Shown here in pieces: positions 43,901-53,547 of a stretch of 64,000 nucleotides of DNA; within the stretch, counting starts at the first letter, position 1, and each line of letters opens with the position of its first letter. The notes below the pieces were generated by a model. That model had not been told where the DNA came from and did no database searches. It saw nothing but the letters and a program-made list of their open reading frames with translations. A program made the position numbers and the translations under genes. The DNA comes from Mycolicibacterium baixiangningiae (lineage in GTDB: Bacteria > Actinomycetota > Actinomycetes > Mycobacteriales > Mycobacteriaceae), in the NCBI RefSeq assembly GCF_016313185.1, contig NZ_CP066218.1:434001-498000 (forward strand). Direction: 5' to 3'.

Positions 43901-44518
43901 TCAGTACAGGCGCGGATCGGCGAGTTGGTCGATCATGACGGTGAGCTGGTCGACGAGCTGCTCTGGCGCGAGCGCCACGTCGCCGGCCAGCCACGCGCTG
44001 ATGGTCTGCCCGACGCCACCCACGGCGAAGTGGGCGGCGGCTTTGATCCGGTCGTTCTCGGACTGCCGGAGTGCGGCGCTGGCATGCCTGCCGGACAGCA
44101 TCGCGAACAGTGCGCCGGACTCGGCGCGTTTGCGCGTGACGACGGCGTTGGACAGGTGTGAGCTGAACAGCAACCGGCCGATCCTGGGGTCTTCGGAGAT
44201 GGTGCGGACGATGTCGGTCATCACCGCACGGCTCTGTGCGCGCGGCGGTGCGGCGGCCGCAGCGGCCTGTGTCGTCGTGGCGATGCCGTTGATCACCCAG
44301 TCGAACACCGACGCGACGAAGTCGTCCTTGTCGGTGAAGCTCTCGTAGAAGTACCGGACCGCCACCCCGGCCTGCCGGCAGATCGCCCGGACCGTGAGGT
44401 CGGCGAGGTCGTGTCCGGGGGATCCGAGCAGGTCCAGGCCCCCTTCGAGGAAGCGCTGCCTGCGCTGCGCGAGGCGCTCCGGAGCCTCGACGCCGCGGTA
44501 GGGGCGGACCTGTCCCAT
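43901..44518 (-). CDS. TetR-family regulator (Rv0273c homologue)
   Basis: 205 residues from the ATG at 44518; the frame runs open far upstream into the divergent gene and that part is a shadow. The helix-turn-helix is LTVRAICRQAGVAVRYFYES, followed by FTDKDDFVASVFDW. The ligand domain contains GRLLFSSHLSNAVV and AVGGVGQTISAWLAGDV. It is divergent from the DUF2236 gene with 75 bases between starts, so probably autoregulates and controls that gene and perhaps the hydrolase. Confidence 0.88.
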   Translation of the reverse strand: MGQVRPYRGVEAPERLAQRRQRFLEGGLDLLGSPGHDLADLTVRAICRQAGVAVRYFYESFTDKDDFVASVFDWVINGIATTTQAAAAAAPPRAQSRAVMTDIVRTISEDPRIGRLLFSSHLSNAVVTRKRAESGALFAMLSGRHASAALRQSENDRIKAAAHFAVGGVGQTISAWLAGDVALAPEQLVDQLTVMIDQLADPRLY

Positions 44519-44593
44519 GCGTCCATCTTGACACCCGTCGACGTGGCGGGAGAAAATCAGGAAACATTCGTTCTCACTTTCCGGGGGTGGCCG

Positions 44594-45505
44594 ATGACGG
44601 TCAAGGAACCGCTTCCGCATGTCGAGCGTCCGGTCAGCGCACCGGCCCATCCCGACGCGCTCACCCCGCCGCCCACGCTGGCGCGCCGCGCGGCCGGCAT
44701 GGAGGACGGCTTGATGGGCGTCGCGCTGCTTGCCGGCCCGGCGAACGTGATCATGCAGCTGGCCCGTCCGGGCGTCGGGTACGGAGTGCTCGAGAGCCGC
44801 GTCGAGAGCGGCCGCGTCGACCTTCATCCGGTCAAACGTGCCCGCACCACGTTCACCTATCTGGCCGTGGCAACCCGGGGGAGCGACGCGCAGAAGGCGG
44901 CGTTCCGTCGGGCGGTGAACAAGGCGCACGCGCAGGTGTACTCGACGGACGAAAGCCCGGTGTCCTACCACGCTTTCGACAAAGACCTGCAGCTGTGGGT
45001 GGCGGCATGTCTGTACAAGGGTGCGGTGGACATCTACCGGCTGTTCGTCGGAGAGATGGACGAGCAGGCCGCCGAAGAGCACTACCGCGACAGCATGACG
45101 ATGGGCACCACACTGCAGGTGCCGCCGGAGATGTGGCCCGCCGACCGGGCGGCGTTCGACAAATACTGGCAGGAGTCGCTCGACAAGGTCCACATCGACG
45201 ACACCGTCCGCGAATACCTCTATCCGATCGCGGCGTCGCGGCTGCGCGGGTTGAGACTGCCCGGACCGCTGCAGCGGCGCAACGAAGCACTCGCCCTGCT
45301 GATCACCACCGGCTTCCTACCGCAGCGCTTCCGCGACGAGATGCGGCTGCCGTGGGATGCCGAGCGGCAGCGCAGCTTCGACCGGCTGATCGGAGTGCTG
45401 CGCACTGTCAACCACGTCCTGCCGCGGTTCGTCCGGCAGTTCCCGTTCAACGTGCTGCTCAAGGACCTGGATCGGCGCATCCGCACGGGGCGCCCGCTGA
45501 TCTGA
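44594..45505 (+). CDS. DUF2236 (MpaB-like) oxygenase-family protein (Rv0276 homologue)
   Basis: 303 residues. Characteristic segments are LAGPANVIMQLARPGVGYGV near residue 50, RARTTFTYLAVATRGS with the conserved arginine, VNKAHAQVYSTDES, and the long helical C-terminal half. DUF2236 relatives include heme-dependent latex-clearing and MpaB-type oxygenases, but activity has not been shown for the mycobacterial members as far as I know. It is divergent from the TetR gene. A decayed methyltransferase gene begins directly after its stop. Confidence 0.8.
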   Translation: MTVKEPLPHVERPVSAPAHPDALTPPPTLARRAAGMEDGLMGVALLAGPANVIMQLARPGVGYGVLESRVESGRVDLHPVKRARTTFTYLAVATRGSDAQKAAFRRAVNKAHAQVYSTDESPVSYHAFDKDLQLWVAACLYKGAVDIYRLFVGEMDEQAAEEHYRDSMTMGTTLQVPPEMWPADRAAFDKYWQESLDKVHIDDTVREYLYPIAASRLRGLRLPGPLQRRNEALALLITTGFLPQRFRDEMRLPWDAERQRSFDRLIGVLRTVNHVLPRFVRQFPFNVLLKDLDRRIRTGRPLI

Positions 45506-45690
45506 CGCGTCGCCGCGGCGTCGGCCAGACCCTCGGCGTGGCTGGCCGAAGGGTTGCTGATGTACCTACGCGCGGTCGCGCAGGACGGCTTGTTCGCGGC
45601 ATCGACGCGCTGTCCGCGCCGGGTTGCTGGGCTGCCGTGGAGGAGTCGGTTCCGATGCCCGCCTCCGATCCCGAGGCCGGCGCGATGCTC
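45506..45690 (+). pseudogene. Relic of a TIGR00027-type SAM methyltransferase (position of Rv0281)
   Basis: From 45530 the plus strand reads [20 protein letters not shown] followed by LF, then one frame later (from 45598) GIDALSAPGCWAAVEESVPM then PASDPEA. Together these match the conserved middle of the mycobacterial putative methyltransferase family ([32 protein letters not shown]). Both ends are missing. In M. tuberculosis an intact gene of this family (Rv0281) sits in the same place, just before eccA3. Confidence 0.6.
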
Positions 45691-45766
45691 AGCGCGATTC
45701 GACTGGTTGCGGAACCAAGGGGTGAGCAGGGTCACCGGGGCATCGGGCCGCCGTGCGTCTCGACAC

Positions 45767-45785
45767 TTAGGTTGTGCAATGCTAA
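45767..45785. promoter_or_regulatory. IdeR box-like site 1 upstream of ESX-3
   Basis: TTAGGTTGTGCAATGCTAA agrees with the 19-bp IdeR consensus (TTAGGTTAGSCTAACCTAA) at 14 positions by my count, including seven bases at the left end and four at the right. The mismatches are all central. IdeR represses ESX-3 when iron is plentiful in characterised mycobacteria. Confidence 0.55.
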
Positions 45786-45802
45786 CTTCAGCGAAAGTTA
45801 GC
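45781..45802. promoter_or_regulatory. Perfect 8-bp inverted repeat between the two IdeR-like sites
   Basis: GCTAACTT-CAGCGA-AAGTTAGC. It starts inside site 1 and ends inside site 2, so the three elements interlock. It could serve as an extended operator or form a hairpin if transcribed. Confidence 0.6.
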
Positions 45803-45811
45803 CTAGCCATA
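45793..45811. promoter_or_regulatory. IdeR box-like site 2 upstream of ESX-3
   Basis: gaaaGTTAGCCTAGCCata matches the IdeR consensus at 13 of 19 positions by my count, with an unbroken core GTTAGCCTA. It lies 48 bases before the eccA3 ATG. A Zur-type site, also known for the M. tuberculosis locus, was not evident. Confidence 0.6.
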
Positions 45812-45858
45812 CTTAAGGGGAGAATGCGGGGGCCGTGTGCTCCCGCGCGTAACGACCA

Positions 45859-47691
45859 ATGGAAATGCCTACTGACACGCTCGCAGCGCCGAGAACCGCG
45901 TCTACCCGGGTCGACCGTGACGTGGTCAGCCGGTTTGCCACCTGCTGCCGTGCCCTGGGCCTGACGGTCAACGACCGGCAGCGCCCCGCCGACCTCCCCG
46001 CCGCCCGCACCGGATTCGCCGCGCTGACCCATATCGCGCACGAACAGTGCGACGCGTGGACCGGTCTGGCCGCCGCCGGGGACGTCTCGGCTCGCGTCGT
46101 CGAGGCGATCTGGTCGACCCGCGGCAGTGCGGGTGCGCTGCAGCGGCACGTCGAACTCGCGCCGGGTGCGCTGGGCTACCACTACGACAGCGGGCTGTAC
46201 CTCCAGTTCCGGGCCGCCGACCCCGACGACTTCCAACTGTCCTACGCGGCTGCGCTCTGCGACAACGGCGCGTACGCCGACGCCGACGCGCTGGTGGGGG
46301 AGCTGATCGAGAAGCGCCCCGGATGGCCGCAGGCCCGCTGGCTTCGCGTCGCGATCCACCACCGCACGCAGCGCTGGTCGGATGTCGTCCGGCTGCTCAC
46401 TCCCGTCGTCAACGATGCGTCACTCGACGCGACGTATGCGCACGCCGTGCGGATCACCCTCGGCATCGCCCTGGCCCGGCTCGGCATGTTCGCCCCCGCG
46501 ATGTCCTACCTCGCCGAACCCGCGGGACCGGTCGCGGTCGCCGCGGTCGACGGCGGGCTCGCGAAAGGCCTCACGCTGCGTGCGCAGGGTGAGGAGGAGG
46601 ACGCCGCCGAAGTCCTGCAGGACCTCTACGCGGCCAACCCGGAGAACGCGGAGATCGAGGCCGCGCTGACCGATCCGACGTTCGGGCTGGTGACCACCAC
46701 CGCGGCCCGCGTCGAGGCACGCAGCAATCCGTGGGACCCCGAGACCGAACCCAGCGAATCCGATTTCGTCGACCCGGGCGCCAAGGACCGCAAGGCCCAC
46801 CTGCTCGTCGAGGCCGAAGCCGAGTTGGCCGAGTTCATCGGGCTCGAAGAGGTCAAGTACCAGGTGGCGCGCCTGAAGAGTTCGGTGGCGATGGCCATCC
46901 GCCGCCAGGAGCGCGGTCTGGCCGTCGCCCAGCGCACCAACCACCTGGTGTTCGCGGGCCCGCCCGGCACCGGTAAGACGACGATCGCGCGCGTCGTCGC
47001 CAAGATCTATTGCGGCCTGGGGATGCTGCGCAAGGAGACCGTCCGCGAGGTGCACCGCGCCGACCTGATCGGCCAGCACATCGGCGAGACCGAGGCGAAG
47101 ACCAACGCGATCATCGATTCCGCGCTCGACGGCGTGTTGTTTCTCGACGAGGCGTACGCGCTGGTGTCGACCGGCGCGAAGAACGACTTCGGGCTGGTCG
47201 CCATCGACACGCTGCTGGCGCGGATGGAGAACGACCGCGACCGCCTGGTGGTCATCATCGCCGGGTACCGCAAGGACCTCGACATGTTCCTCGACGCCAA
47301 CGAGGGTCTGCGGTCGCGGTTCACCCGCAGCATCGACTTCCCCTCCTACGCGCCGGGTGAGCTCGTCGAGATGGCCGTGCGCATGGCCGAGAAGCGCGAC
47401 AGCGTCTTCGACCCGGCCGCCCACGACGACATGGAGAAGTTGTTCGCCCAACTGGCCGAATCGTCGAGCCCGGACGCCAACGGCGTCGACCGGCGCAGCC
47501 TGGACATCGCCGGTAACGGCCGGTTCGTCCGCAACCTCGTCGAGCGGTCCGAGGAAGAGCGCGAGTACCGCCTCGACCATTCGGCCAACGACGACTTCAC
47601 CGACGAGGAACTGATGACGATCACCGTCGACGACGTGCGCAAGTCGGCCGAACCGCTGCTGCGCGGTCTCGGGCTGACGGTGTCGGCATGA
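45859..47691 (+). CDS. eccA3: ESX-3 AAA+ ATPase EccA3
   Basis: 610 residues from the ATG at 45859 (second ATG at 45865 possible). The N-terminal half is tetratricopeptide-like helical repeats (about 15-270). The C-terminal CbxX/CfqX-type AAA+ domain has Walker A GPPGTGKTT, Walker B VLFLDEAYAL, and sensor/arginine region RSRFTRSIDFPSY. EccA proteins are cytosolic and are thought to help release PE/PPE substrates from EspG. It is the first gene of the ESX-3 unit; its stop overlaps eccB3 by four bases. Confidence 0.97.
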   Translation: MEMPTDTLAAPRTASTRVDRDVVSRFATCCRALGLTVNDRQRPADLPAARTGFAALTHIAHEQCDAWTGLAAAGDVSARVVEAIWSTRGSAGALQRHVELAPGALGYHYDSGLYLQFRAADPDDFQLSYAAALCDNGAYADADALVGELIEKRPGWPQARWLRVAIHHRTQRWSDVVRLLTPVVNDASLDATYAHAVRITLGIALARLGMFAPAMSYLAEPAGPVAVAAVDGGLAKGLTLRAQGEEEDAAEVLQDLYAANPENAEIEAALTDPTFGLVTTTAARVEARSNPWDPETEPSESDFVDPGAKDRKAHLLVEAEAELAEFIGLEEVKYQVARLKSSVAMAIRRQERGLAVAQRTNHLVFAGPPGTGKTTIARVVAKIYCGLGMLRKETVREVHRADLIGQHIGETEAKTNAIIDSALDGVLFLDEAYALVSTGAKNDFGLVAIDTLLARMENDRDRLVVIIAGYRKDLDMFLDANEGLRSRFTRSIDFPSYAPGELVEMAVRMAEKRDSVFDPAAHDDMEKLFAQLAESSSPDANGVDRRSLDIAGNGRFVRNLVERSEEEREYRLDHSANDDFTDEELMTITVDDVRKSAEPLLRGLGLTVSA

Positions 47692-49220
47692 CCGGCCCCG
47701 GCGACCGGCGGTCGTTCAGTTCGCGCACGCCGGCCAACGACAATCCCGAACGCGTCACCTACCGCCGCGGTTTCGTCACCCGTCACCAGGTGTCGGGATG
47801 GCGTTTCGTCATGCGCCGCATCGCTTCCGGCGTCGCGCTGCATGACACCCGGATGCTCGTCGACCCGTTGCGCACCCAATCGCGTGCGGTCCTCACCGGC
47901 GGGCTGATCCTCATCACCGGTCTCGCGGGGTGCTTCGTCTTCTCACTGATCCGTCCTGGCGGCTCCGCGGGAACCGACGCCGTGCTGGCCGACCGGTCGA
48001 CGGCGGCGCTCTACGTGCGCATCGGCGAACAACTGCACCCCGTGCTCAACCTCACCTCGGCGCGCCTGATCGCCGGGCGGGCGGACAACCCGACAACGGT
48101 CAAGACCAGCGAGATCGACCAGTTCCCCCGCGGCAACCTGGTCGGCATCCCCGGCGCCCCGGAACGCATGGTGCAGAACGACTCCCGTGACGCCGAGTGG
48201 ACGGTGTGCGACGCCTCCTCCGGTGCGAACACGGGGGTGACCGTGCTCGGCGGCCCGGTGGCCGACGGCGGTGAACGGGCCGAACCCCTCGCCGACGACC
48301 ACGCCGTGCTGGTGTCGAACGACGCCGGCGCGTGGCTGTTGTGGGACGGCCGGCGCAGCCCGGTCGACCTGGCCAACCGCGCTGTCACCGACGCCCTCGG
48401 CTTCGGCGGCACCGCGACGGCGCCGCGGCCCATCGCGCCCGGACTGTTCAACGCCATCCCCGAAGCGCCTGCGCTCAGCGCTCCGCCGATCCCCGACGCC
48501 GGTACGCCGCCGCGGTTCCCGCTTCCGGTGGAGGCACCCGTCGGGGCCGTCGTCGCCGCCTTCGAGGCCGACAACACGATCCGCTACTACGCCGTGCTGC
48601 CCGACGGACTTCAACCCGTCTCGCAGGTCCTGGCCGCGATCCTGCGCAACACCAACTCCTACGGCCTGAACCAGCCACCGCGCCTCGGTGCCGACCAGGT
48701 GTCCCGGCTGCCGGTGTCACAACTCCTCGACGCCGATGCCTACCCGGCGGCACCTGTCACGGTCGTCGACGCCGCAGCCGAACCTGTTACCTGCGCCCAA
48801 TGGACGAAACCGGCTGACGCCGAGCAGAGTTCGCTGAGTGTGCTGTCGGGGGCGGCGCTGCCGATGCCGGAGGGGATGCGCACGCTCGACCTCGTCGGGG
48901 CCGGTAACGGCGTGACCGCCGACCGGGTGGCGCTCGCGCCCGGGCGCGGTTACTTCGTCCAGACTGTCGGCCAGGAACCGGGATCGCCGACGGCGGGCTC
49001 GTTGTTCTGGGTCGGCGACACCGGGGTGCGTTACGGCATCGAACCGGGAGAAAACGACCAGACCATCGGCGCGCTGGGCCTTTCTGCGCCGCCCGTCCCC
49101 GTGCCGTGGTCGGTCCTGGCGCAGTTCGCCGCCGGGCCGACGCTGTCGCGTGACGACGCGCTGCTCGCCCACGACACCCTGACACCCGATTCGAATCCCG
49201 CGCGTCTGGAGAACCGATGA
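47688..49220 (+). CDS. eccB3: ESX-3 membrane core component EccB3
   Basis: 510 residues. The start codon lies in an ATGA overlap with eccA3. A short cytosolic N-terminus with [20 protein letters not shown] is followed by one membrane helix ([20 protein letters not shown], about 66-88) and a large periplasmic domain of repeated strands. Family features include [20 protein letters not shown] and a periplasmic Cys pair (TVCDASS ... VTCAQWT). EccB is part of the hexameric inner-membrane secretion complex. Confidence 0.97.
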   Translation: MTGPGDRRSFSSRTPANDNPERVTYRRGFVTRHQVSGWRFVMRRIASGVALHDTRMLVDPLRTQSRAVLTGGLILITGLAGCFVFSLIRPGGSAGTDAVLADRSTAALYVRIGEQLHPVLNLTSARLIAGRADNPTTVKTSEIDQFPRGNLVGIPGAPERMVQNDSRDAEWTVCDASSGANTGVTVLGGPVADGGERAEPLADDHAVLVSNDAGAWLLWDGRRSPVDLANRAVTDALGFGGTATAPRPIAPGLFNAIPEAPALSAPPIPDAGTPPRFPLPVEAPVGAVVAAFEADNTIRYYAVLPDGLQPVSQVLAAILRNTNSYGLNQPPRLGADQVSRLPVSQLLDADAYPAAPVTVVDAAAEPVTCAQWTKPADAEQSSLSVLSGAALPMPEGMRTLDLVGAGNGVTADRVALAPGRGYFVQTVGQEPGSPTAGSLFWVGDTGVRYGIEPGENDQTIGALGLSAPPVPVPWSVLAQFAAGPTLSRDDALLAHDTLTPDSNPARLENR

Positions 49221-52200
49221 GCCGGCTGATCTTCGAGGCGCACCGCCGGCTGCCCCCGCCGGCGACCCGCAAGGGCACCATCACCATCGAGCCGCCGCCG
49301 GAACTGCCGCGGCTGGTGCCGCCGTCGCTGCTGCGTCGCGTACTGCCCTACCTGATCGTGCTGCTGATCGTCGGCATGATCGTGGCGCTGGTCGCGACCG
49401 GCATGCGCCTCATCTCGCCGACGACGCTGTTCTTCCCGTTCGTGCTGCTACTGGCCGCGACCGCCCTCTACCGCGGCAGCGACAACAAGATGCGCACCGA
49501 GGAGGTCGACGCCGAACGCGCCGACTACCTGCGCTACCTGTCGGTGGTGCGCGACAACGTGCGCGCCCACGCCGCCGAACAGCGTGCGGCGCTGGAGTGG
49601 TCGCATCCGGCGCCCGACGTGCTGACGACGATTCCCGGTACCCGCAGGCAGTGGGAACGCGATCCGCGTGACGGCGATTTCCTGGTGCTGCGCGCCGGTC
49701 TGCACGACACCCCGCTCGACACCACGCTGCGGGTGAAGGACACCGCCGACGAGATCGACCTCGAGCCGGTGTCGCACACCACGCTGCGCGGCCTGCTCGA
49801 CGTCCAGCGCACCGTGCGCGACGCGCCGGCGGGCATCGACATCACGAAGGTCTCGCGGATCACCGTGTCCGGCGAAACGGACGAGGTGCGCGGGGCACTG
49901 CGGGCCTGGATCGCCCAGGCCGTCACCTGGCACGACCCGAGCCTTCTCGGGGTGGCGCTGGCCGCCCCCGACGTCGACGGGGACGACTGGTCGTGGCTGA
50001 AGTGGTTGCCGCACACCGACGTTGCGGGCGAAGCCGACGGCGTCGGGCCGGCCCGTCACCTGTCCGCCGACGTGGCCGGACTGCGCGCGTCGCTGGCCCC
50101 GGCACTGGCCGACCGCCCCGCCTTCCCCGGCGACTCCGACCGCGCGTTCCGCCACCTGCTGGTCGTCGTCGACGACCCCGACGCCGACATCGACGACCTG
50201 ATCCGCACGCCCGGCCTGGTCGGCGTGACCGTCGTGCACCGGGTCGCGAACGCACCGCACCGGGAGCAGTACTCGAACCCGGAGCGGCCGATCCTGCGGA
50301 TCGCCGACGGCAGGATCGAACGGTGGCAGACCGGGGGCTGGCAGCACTACGTCGACTCCGCGGACACCCTCGGCGTCGCCGACGCCAGCCACCTCGCGCG
50401 GCGGCTGTCGCGCTGGGACTCCAACCCGAGCCACGCCCGCTCTACCACCACCGGCGGTTCGACCTTCACCACGCTGCTCGACATCCCCGACGCATCCGCG
50501 CTCGACGTGGCCGCCCTGTGGGCCCCGCGGCGCCGCGACGACGAACTGCGGGTGCCGATCGGCATCACCGCGACCGGTGAGCCGCTGTACTTCGACCTCA
50601 AGGACGAGGCCGAGGGCGGGATGGGACCGCACGGCCTGATGATCGGCATGACGGGCTCGGGCAAGTCGCAGACACTGATGTCGATCCTGTTGGCGCTGTT
50701 GACGACTCATTCCGCCGAGCGGCTGAACGTCATCTACGCCGACTTCAAGGGTGAGGCCGGCGCCGACATCTTCCGCGACTTCCCGCAGGTCGTCGCGGTC
50801 ATCTCGAACATGGCCGAGAAGCGGTCGCTGGCCGACCGGTTCGCCGACACCCTGCGCGGTGAGGTCGCCCGGCGTGAACAGTTGCTCAAGGAGACCGGCC
50901 GCCGGGTGCAGGGCAGCGCGTTCAACTCGGTCACCGAGTACGAGGCCGCCATCGCGGCGGGCCATGACCTGGCGCCCCTGCCCACGCTGTTCGTGGTCGC
51001 CGACGAGTTCACCCTGATGCTCGCCGACCACCCCGAGTACGCCGACCTGTTCGACTACGTGGCCCGCAAAGGCCGCTCGTTCCGGATCCACATCCTGTTC
51101 GCCTCGCAGACCCTCGACGTCGGCAAGATCAAGGACATCGACAAGAACACCTCCTACCGCATCGGTCTGAAAGTGGCCAGCCCCAGCATCTCTCGCCAGA
51201 TCATCGGGGTCGAGGACGCCTATCACATCGAATCCGGACGCGAGCACAAGGGCGAGGGCTTCCTGGTGCCGGCTCCGGGTGCGATGCCGATCAAGTTCCG
51301 CAGCACCTACGTCGACGGCATCTACGATCCCCCGCGGGTGGAGAAGTCGATCGTGGTGCGGGCACTGCCCCAACCGCAGCTGTTCACGGCATCGCGCGTG
51401 GAACCGGAACCGGACACCGTCATCCCGTCGGCCGAACCCGAGGTCGAGGCGGCGCCGCCACGGAAACTGATCACCACCATCGGCAGGCAACTGGCGCAGT
51501 ACGGGCCAAGGGCTCCGCAGCTGTGGCTACCCCCGCTCGACGAGCCCATCGAGCTCGTCGAGGTGCTGCAGCGCTCGGCCGTGCCCGCGCGGCAATGGCA
51601 GTGGCCGCTCGGAGAGATCGACAAACCGTTCGAGATGCGGCGCGATCCGCTGGTGTTCGACGCCACCTCGTCGGCGGCGAACATGGTCATCCACGGTGGG
51701 CCGAAGTCGGGTAAATCGACCGCGCTGCAGACGTTCATGCTGTCCGCGGCTTCGTTGCACTCACCGCGCGACGTGACGTTCTACTGCCTCGACTACGGCG
51801 GCGGCAAGCTGGCCCCGATGGCCGGTCTCGCGCATGTCGGCAGCGTCGCCACACCGCTGGAGCCCGAACGGATCCGGCGCACCTTCGGCGAGCTCGAGCA
51901 GCTGCTGCGGGCCCGGCAGGCGCGTGGTGCCCGCGGCGACGCCTTCCCGGACGGCTACGGCGAGGTGTTCCTCGTCATCGACAACCTGTATGCGTTCAGC
52001 CGCGACAACACCGACACCTTCAACACGCGTAACCCGTTGCTGAACAAGGTGACCGAGTTGGTGAACTCGGGTCTGGCGTACGGCATCCACGTCGTCATCA
52101 CCACACCCAACTGGCTCGAGGTGCCGCTCAATATGCGCGACGGGCTGGGGTTGCGGCTCGAACTCAAACTGCACGACAGCCACGACAGCAACGTGCGGAT

Positions 52201-53170
52201 CGTCGGCGCCCTGCGCCGCCCCGCCGACAGCGTGCCCGCCGGCCAGCCCGGTCGCGGGTTGACGATGGCCGCCGAGCACTTCCTGTTCGCCACGCCCGCC
52301 TTCGAACTCATCCCCACCATCAACGCGCGGTTCCCCGAGCAGAGCGCACCCCCGGTGCGGCTGCTGCCGCACGAACTGGCGCCCGACGCGCTCGGGCCGC
52401 TGTACCCGGGGCCCGACCGGGTCGTCATCGGTCAGCGCGAGGAGGACCTCGCCCCCGTCGTCCTGGACTTCGCGCACAACCCGCTGGTGATGGTGTTCGG
52501 GGACAACCGATCCGGTAAGACGACTCTGCTGCGCCACATCATCCGCACGGTGCGGGAGAACTCGGGCGCCGACGACGTCGCGTTCACCGTCATCGACCGG
52601 CGCCTGCAACTGGTCGACGAACCGCTGTTCGCCGACAACGAGTACACCGCGAACATCGACCGCATCACCCCGGCGATGCTCGGGTTGTCGGCGCTGATTG
52701 AAAAGCGCCGTCCGCCGGTCGGTTTGACCCCCGAGCAGTTGCGCGAGTGGAACTATCGCGGCCACACCCACTATCTGATCATCGACGACGTCGACCAGAT
52801 TCCGGACGGGCCCGCCGTCAGCGGACCTTACGTGGGGCAGCGGCCGTGGACACCGCTGATCGGGCTGCTCTCGCAGGCAGGCGATCTCGGGCTTCGGGTG
52901 ATCGTGACTGCCAGGGCGACCGGATCGGCGCACGCGGTGATGACCGCACCGCTGCTGCGCAGGCTCAACGACCTGCAGGCGACCACACTGATGTTATCCG
53001 GCAACCCGCAGGACAGCGGCAAACTGCGCGGCCACCGGTTCAGCCGGCTGCCCGCGGGCCGGGCGCTGCTGCTCGGCGACAGCGACACCCCGACGTTTGT
53101 CCAGCTCGTCAATCCGCTTGTGGCCGAGTCTGCCGGCTCGACCCGCACCCATGGAAAGGACTACCGCTGA
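49217..53170 (+). CDS. eccC3: ESX-3 FtsK/SpoIIIE-type ATPase EccC3
   Basis: 1317 residues, ATGA overlap with eccB3. Two membrane helices (about 35-85) precede a DUF domain and three ATPase domains. Their Walker A motifs are [10 protein letters not shown] (domain 1, near 478), GGPKSGKST (domain 2, near 830) and GDNRSGKTT (domain 3, near 1095). It is a single polypeptide, as expected for ESX-3, unlike the split EccCa/EccCb of ESX-1. It recognises secretion signals on Esx and PE/PPE pairs and powers export. Its stop overlaps the PE5 start by one base. Confidence 0.97.
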   Translation: MSRLIFEAHRRLPPPATRKGTITIEPPPELPRLVPPSLLRRVLPYLIVLLIVGMIVALVATGMRLISPTTLFFPFVLLLAATALYRGSDNKMRTEEVDAERADYLRYLSVVRDNVRAHAAEQRAALEWSHPAPDVLTTIPGTRRQWERDPRDGDFLVLRAGLHDTPLDTTLRVKDTADEIDLEPVSHTTLRGLLDVQRTVRDAPAGIDITKVSRITVSGETDEVRGALRAWIAQAVTWHDPSLLGVALAAPDVDGDDWSWLKWLPHTDVAGEADGVGPARHLSADVAGLRASLAPALADRPAFPGDSDRAFRHLLVVVDDPDADIDDLIRTPGLVGVTVVHRVANAPHREQYSNPERPILRIADGRIERWQTGGWQHYVDSADTLGVADASHLARRLSRWDSNPSHARSTTTGGSTFTTLLDIPDASALDVAALWAPRRRDDELRVPIGITATGEPLYFDLKDEAEGGMGPHGLMIGMTGSGKSQTLMSILLALLTTHSAERLNVIYADFKGEAGADIFRDFPQVVAVISNMAEKRSLADRFADTLRGEVARREQLLKETGRRVQGSAFNSVTEYEAAIAAGHDLAPLPTLFVVADEFTLMLADHPEYADLFDYVARKGRSFRIHILFASQTLDVGKIKDIDKNTSYRIGLKVASPSISRQIIGVEDAYHIESGREHKGEGFLVPAPGAMPIKFRSTYVDGIYDPPRVEKSIVVRALPQPQLFTASRVEPEPDTVIPSAEPEVEAAPPRKLITTIGRQLAQYGPRAPQLWLPPLDEPIELVEVLQRSAVPARQWQWPLGEIDKPFEMRRDPLVFDATSSAANMVIHGGPKSGKSTALQTFMLSAASLHSPRDVTFYCLDYGGGKLAPMAGLAHVGSVATPLEPERIRRTFGELEQLLRARQARGARGDAFPDGYGEVFLVIDNLYAFSRDNTDTFNTRNPLLNKVTELVNSGLAYGIHVVITTPNWLEVPLNMRDGLGLRLELKLHDSHDSNVRIVGALRRPADSVPAGQPGRGLTMAAEHFLFATPAFELIPTINARFPEQSAPPVRLLPHELAPDALGPLYPGPDRVVIGQREEDLAPVVLDFAHNPLVMVFGDNRSGKTTLLRHIIRTVRENSGADDVAFTVIDRRLQLVDEPLFADNEYTANIDRITPAMLGLSALIEKRRPPVGLTPEQLREWNYRGHTHYLIIDDVDQIPDGPAVSGPYVGQRPWTPLIGLLSQAGDLGLRVIVTARATGSAHAVMTAPLLRRLNDLQATTLMLSGNPQDSGKLRGHRFSRLPAGRALLLGDSDTPTFVQLVNPLVAESAGSTRTHGKDYR

Positions 53171-53478
53171 TGACCCTTCGCGTCGTCCCTGAAGGCCTCA
53201 CCGCCGCCAGCGCCGCGGTCGAGGCGCTGACCGCCCGGCTGGCGTCCGCGCACGCCGCCGCCGCACCGTTGATCGGGGTGGTCCTGCCGCCCGCGGCCGA
53301 TCCCGTCTCGCTGCAGACCGCCGCCGGCCTGAGCGCCAACGGCGGCCGCCACGAGGCCCTCGCCACCCAGGGCGTCACCGAACTCGGCCGGTCCGGCGTC
53401 GGTGTCGGCCAGTCCGGTGCGAGCTACGCCGGCGGCGACGCACAGAACGCGTCCGCGTACCTGATCGCCCGCGGCTGA
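53170..53478 (+). CDS. PE5: PE-family protein PE5
   Basis: 102 residues. It begins [20 protein letters not shown] and has the two-helix Ala-rich PE domain. The Pro-Glu signature is reduced to VPEG near the start, as in other ESX-3 PE5 proteins. It forms a heterodimer with PPE4 and is exported through ESX-3; the pair has been linked to siderophore-iron use in M. tuberculosis. The [12 protein letters not shown] near the C-terminus may serve as the YxxxD/E secretion motif. Confidence 0.92.
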   Translation: MTLRVVPEGLTAASAAVEALTARLASAHAAAAPLIGVVLPPAADPVSLQTAAGLSANGGRHEALATQGVTELGRSGVGVGQSGASYAGGDAQNASAYLIARG

Positions 53479-53487
53479 CATGGTCAA

Positions 53488-53543
53488 TTCCCCCGTCGCT
53501 CCGCTCGCCCTGGCGATGTTTTCCCCCGTCGCTCCGCTCGCCC
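53488..53543. repeat. 23-bp direct repeat between PE5 and PPE4
   Basis: TTCCCCCGTCGCTCCGCTCG then CCC occurs at 53488-53510 and again, identical, at 53521-53543, separated by ten bases (tggcgatgtt). It fills almost all of the 69-base gap that separates the PE and PPE genes. Confidence 0.95.
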
Positions 53544-53547
53544 CGTC

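Noticed and set aside
44519..45193. Upstream extension of the TetR frame
   Set aside because: Antisense to the DUF2236 gene; the TetR domain begins at the ATG at 44518.
49448..51490. 680-codon minus-strand frame inside eccC3
   Set aside because: Typical high-GC shadow frame; eccC3 is unambiguous on the plus strand.
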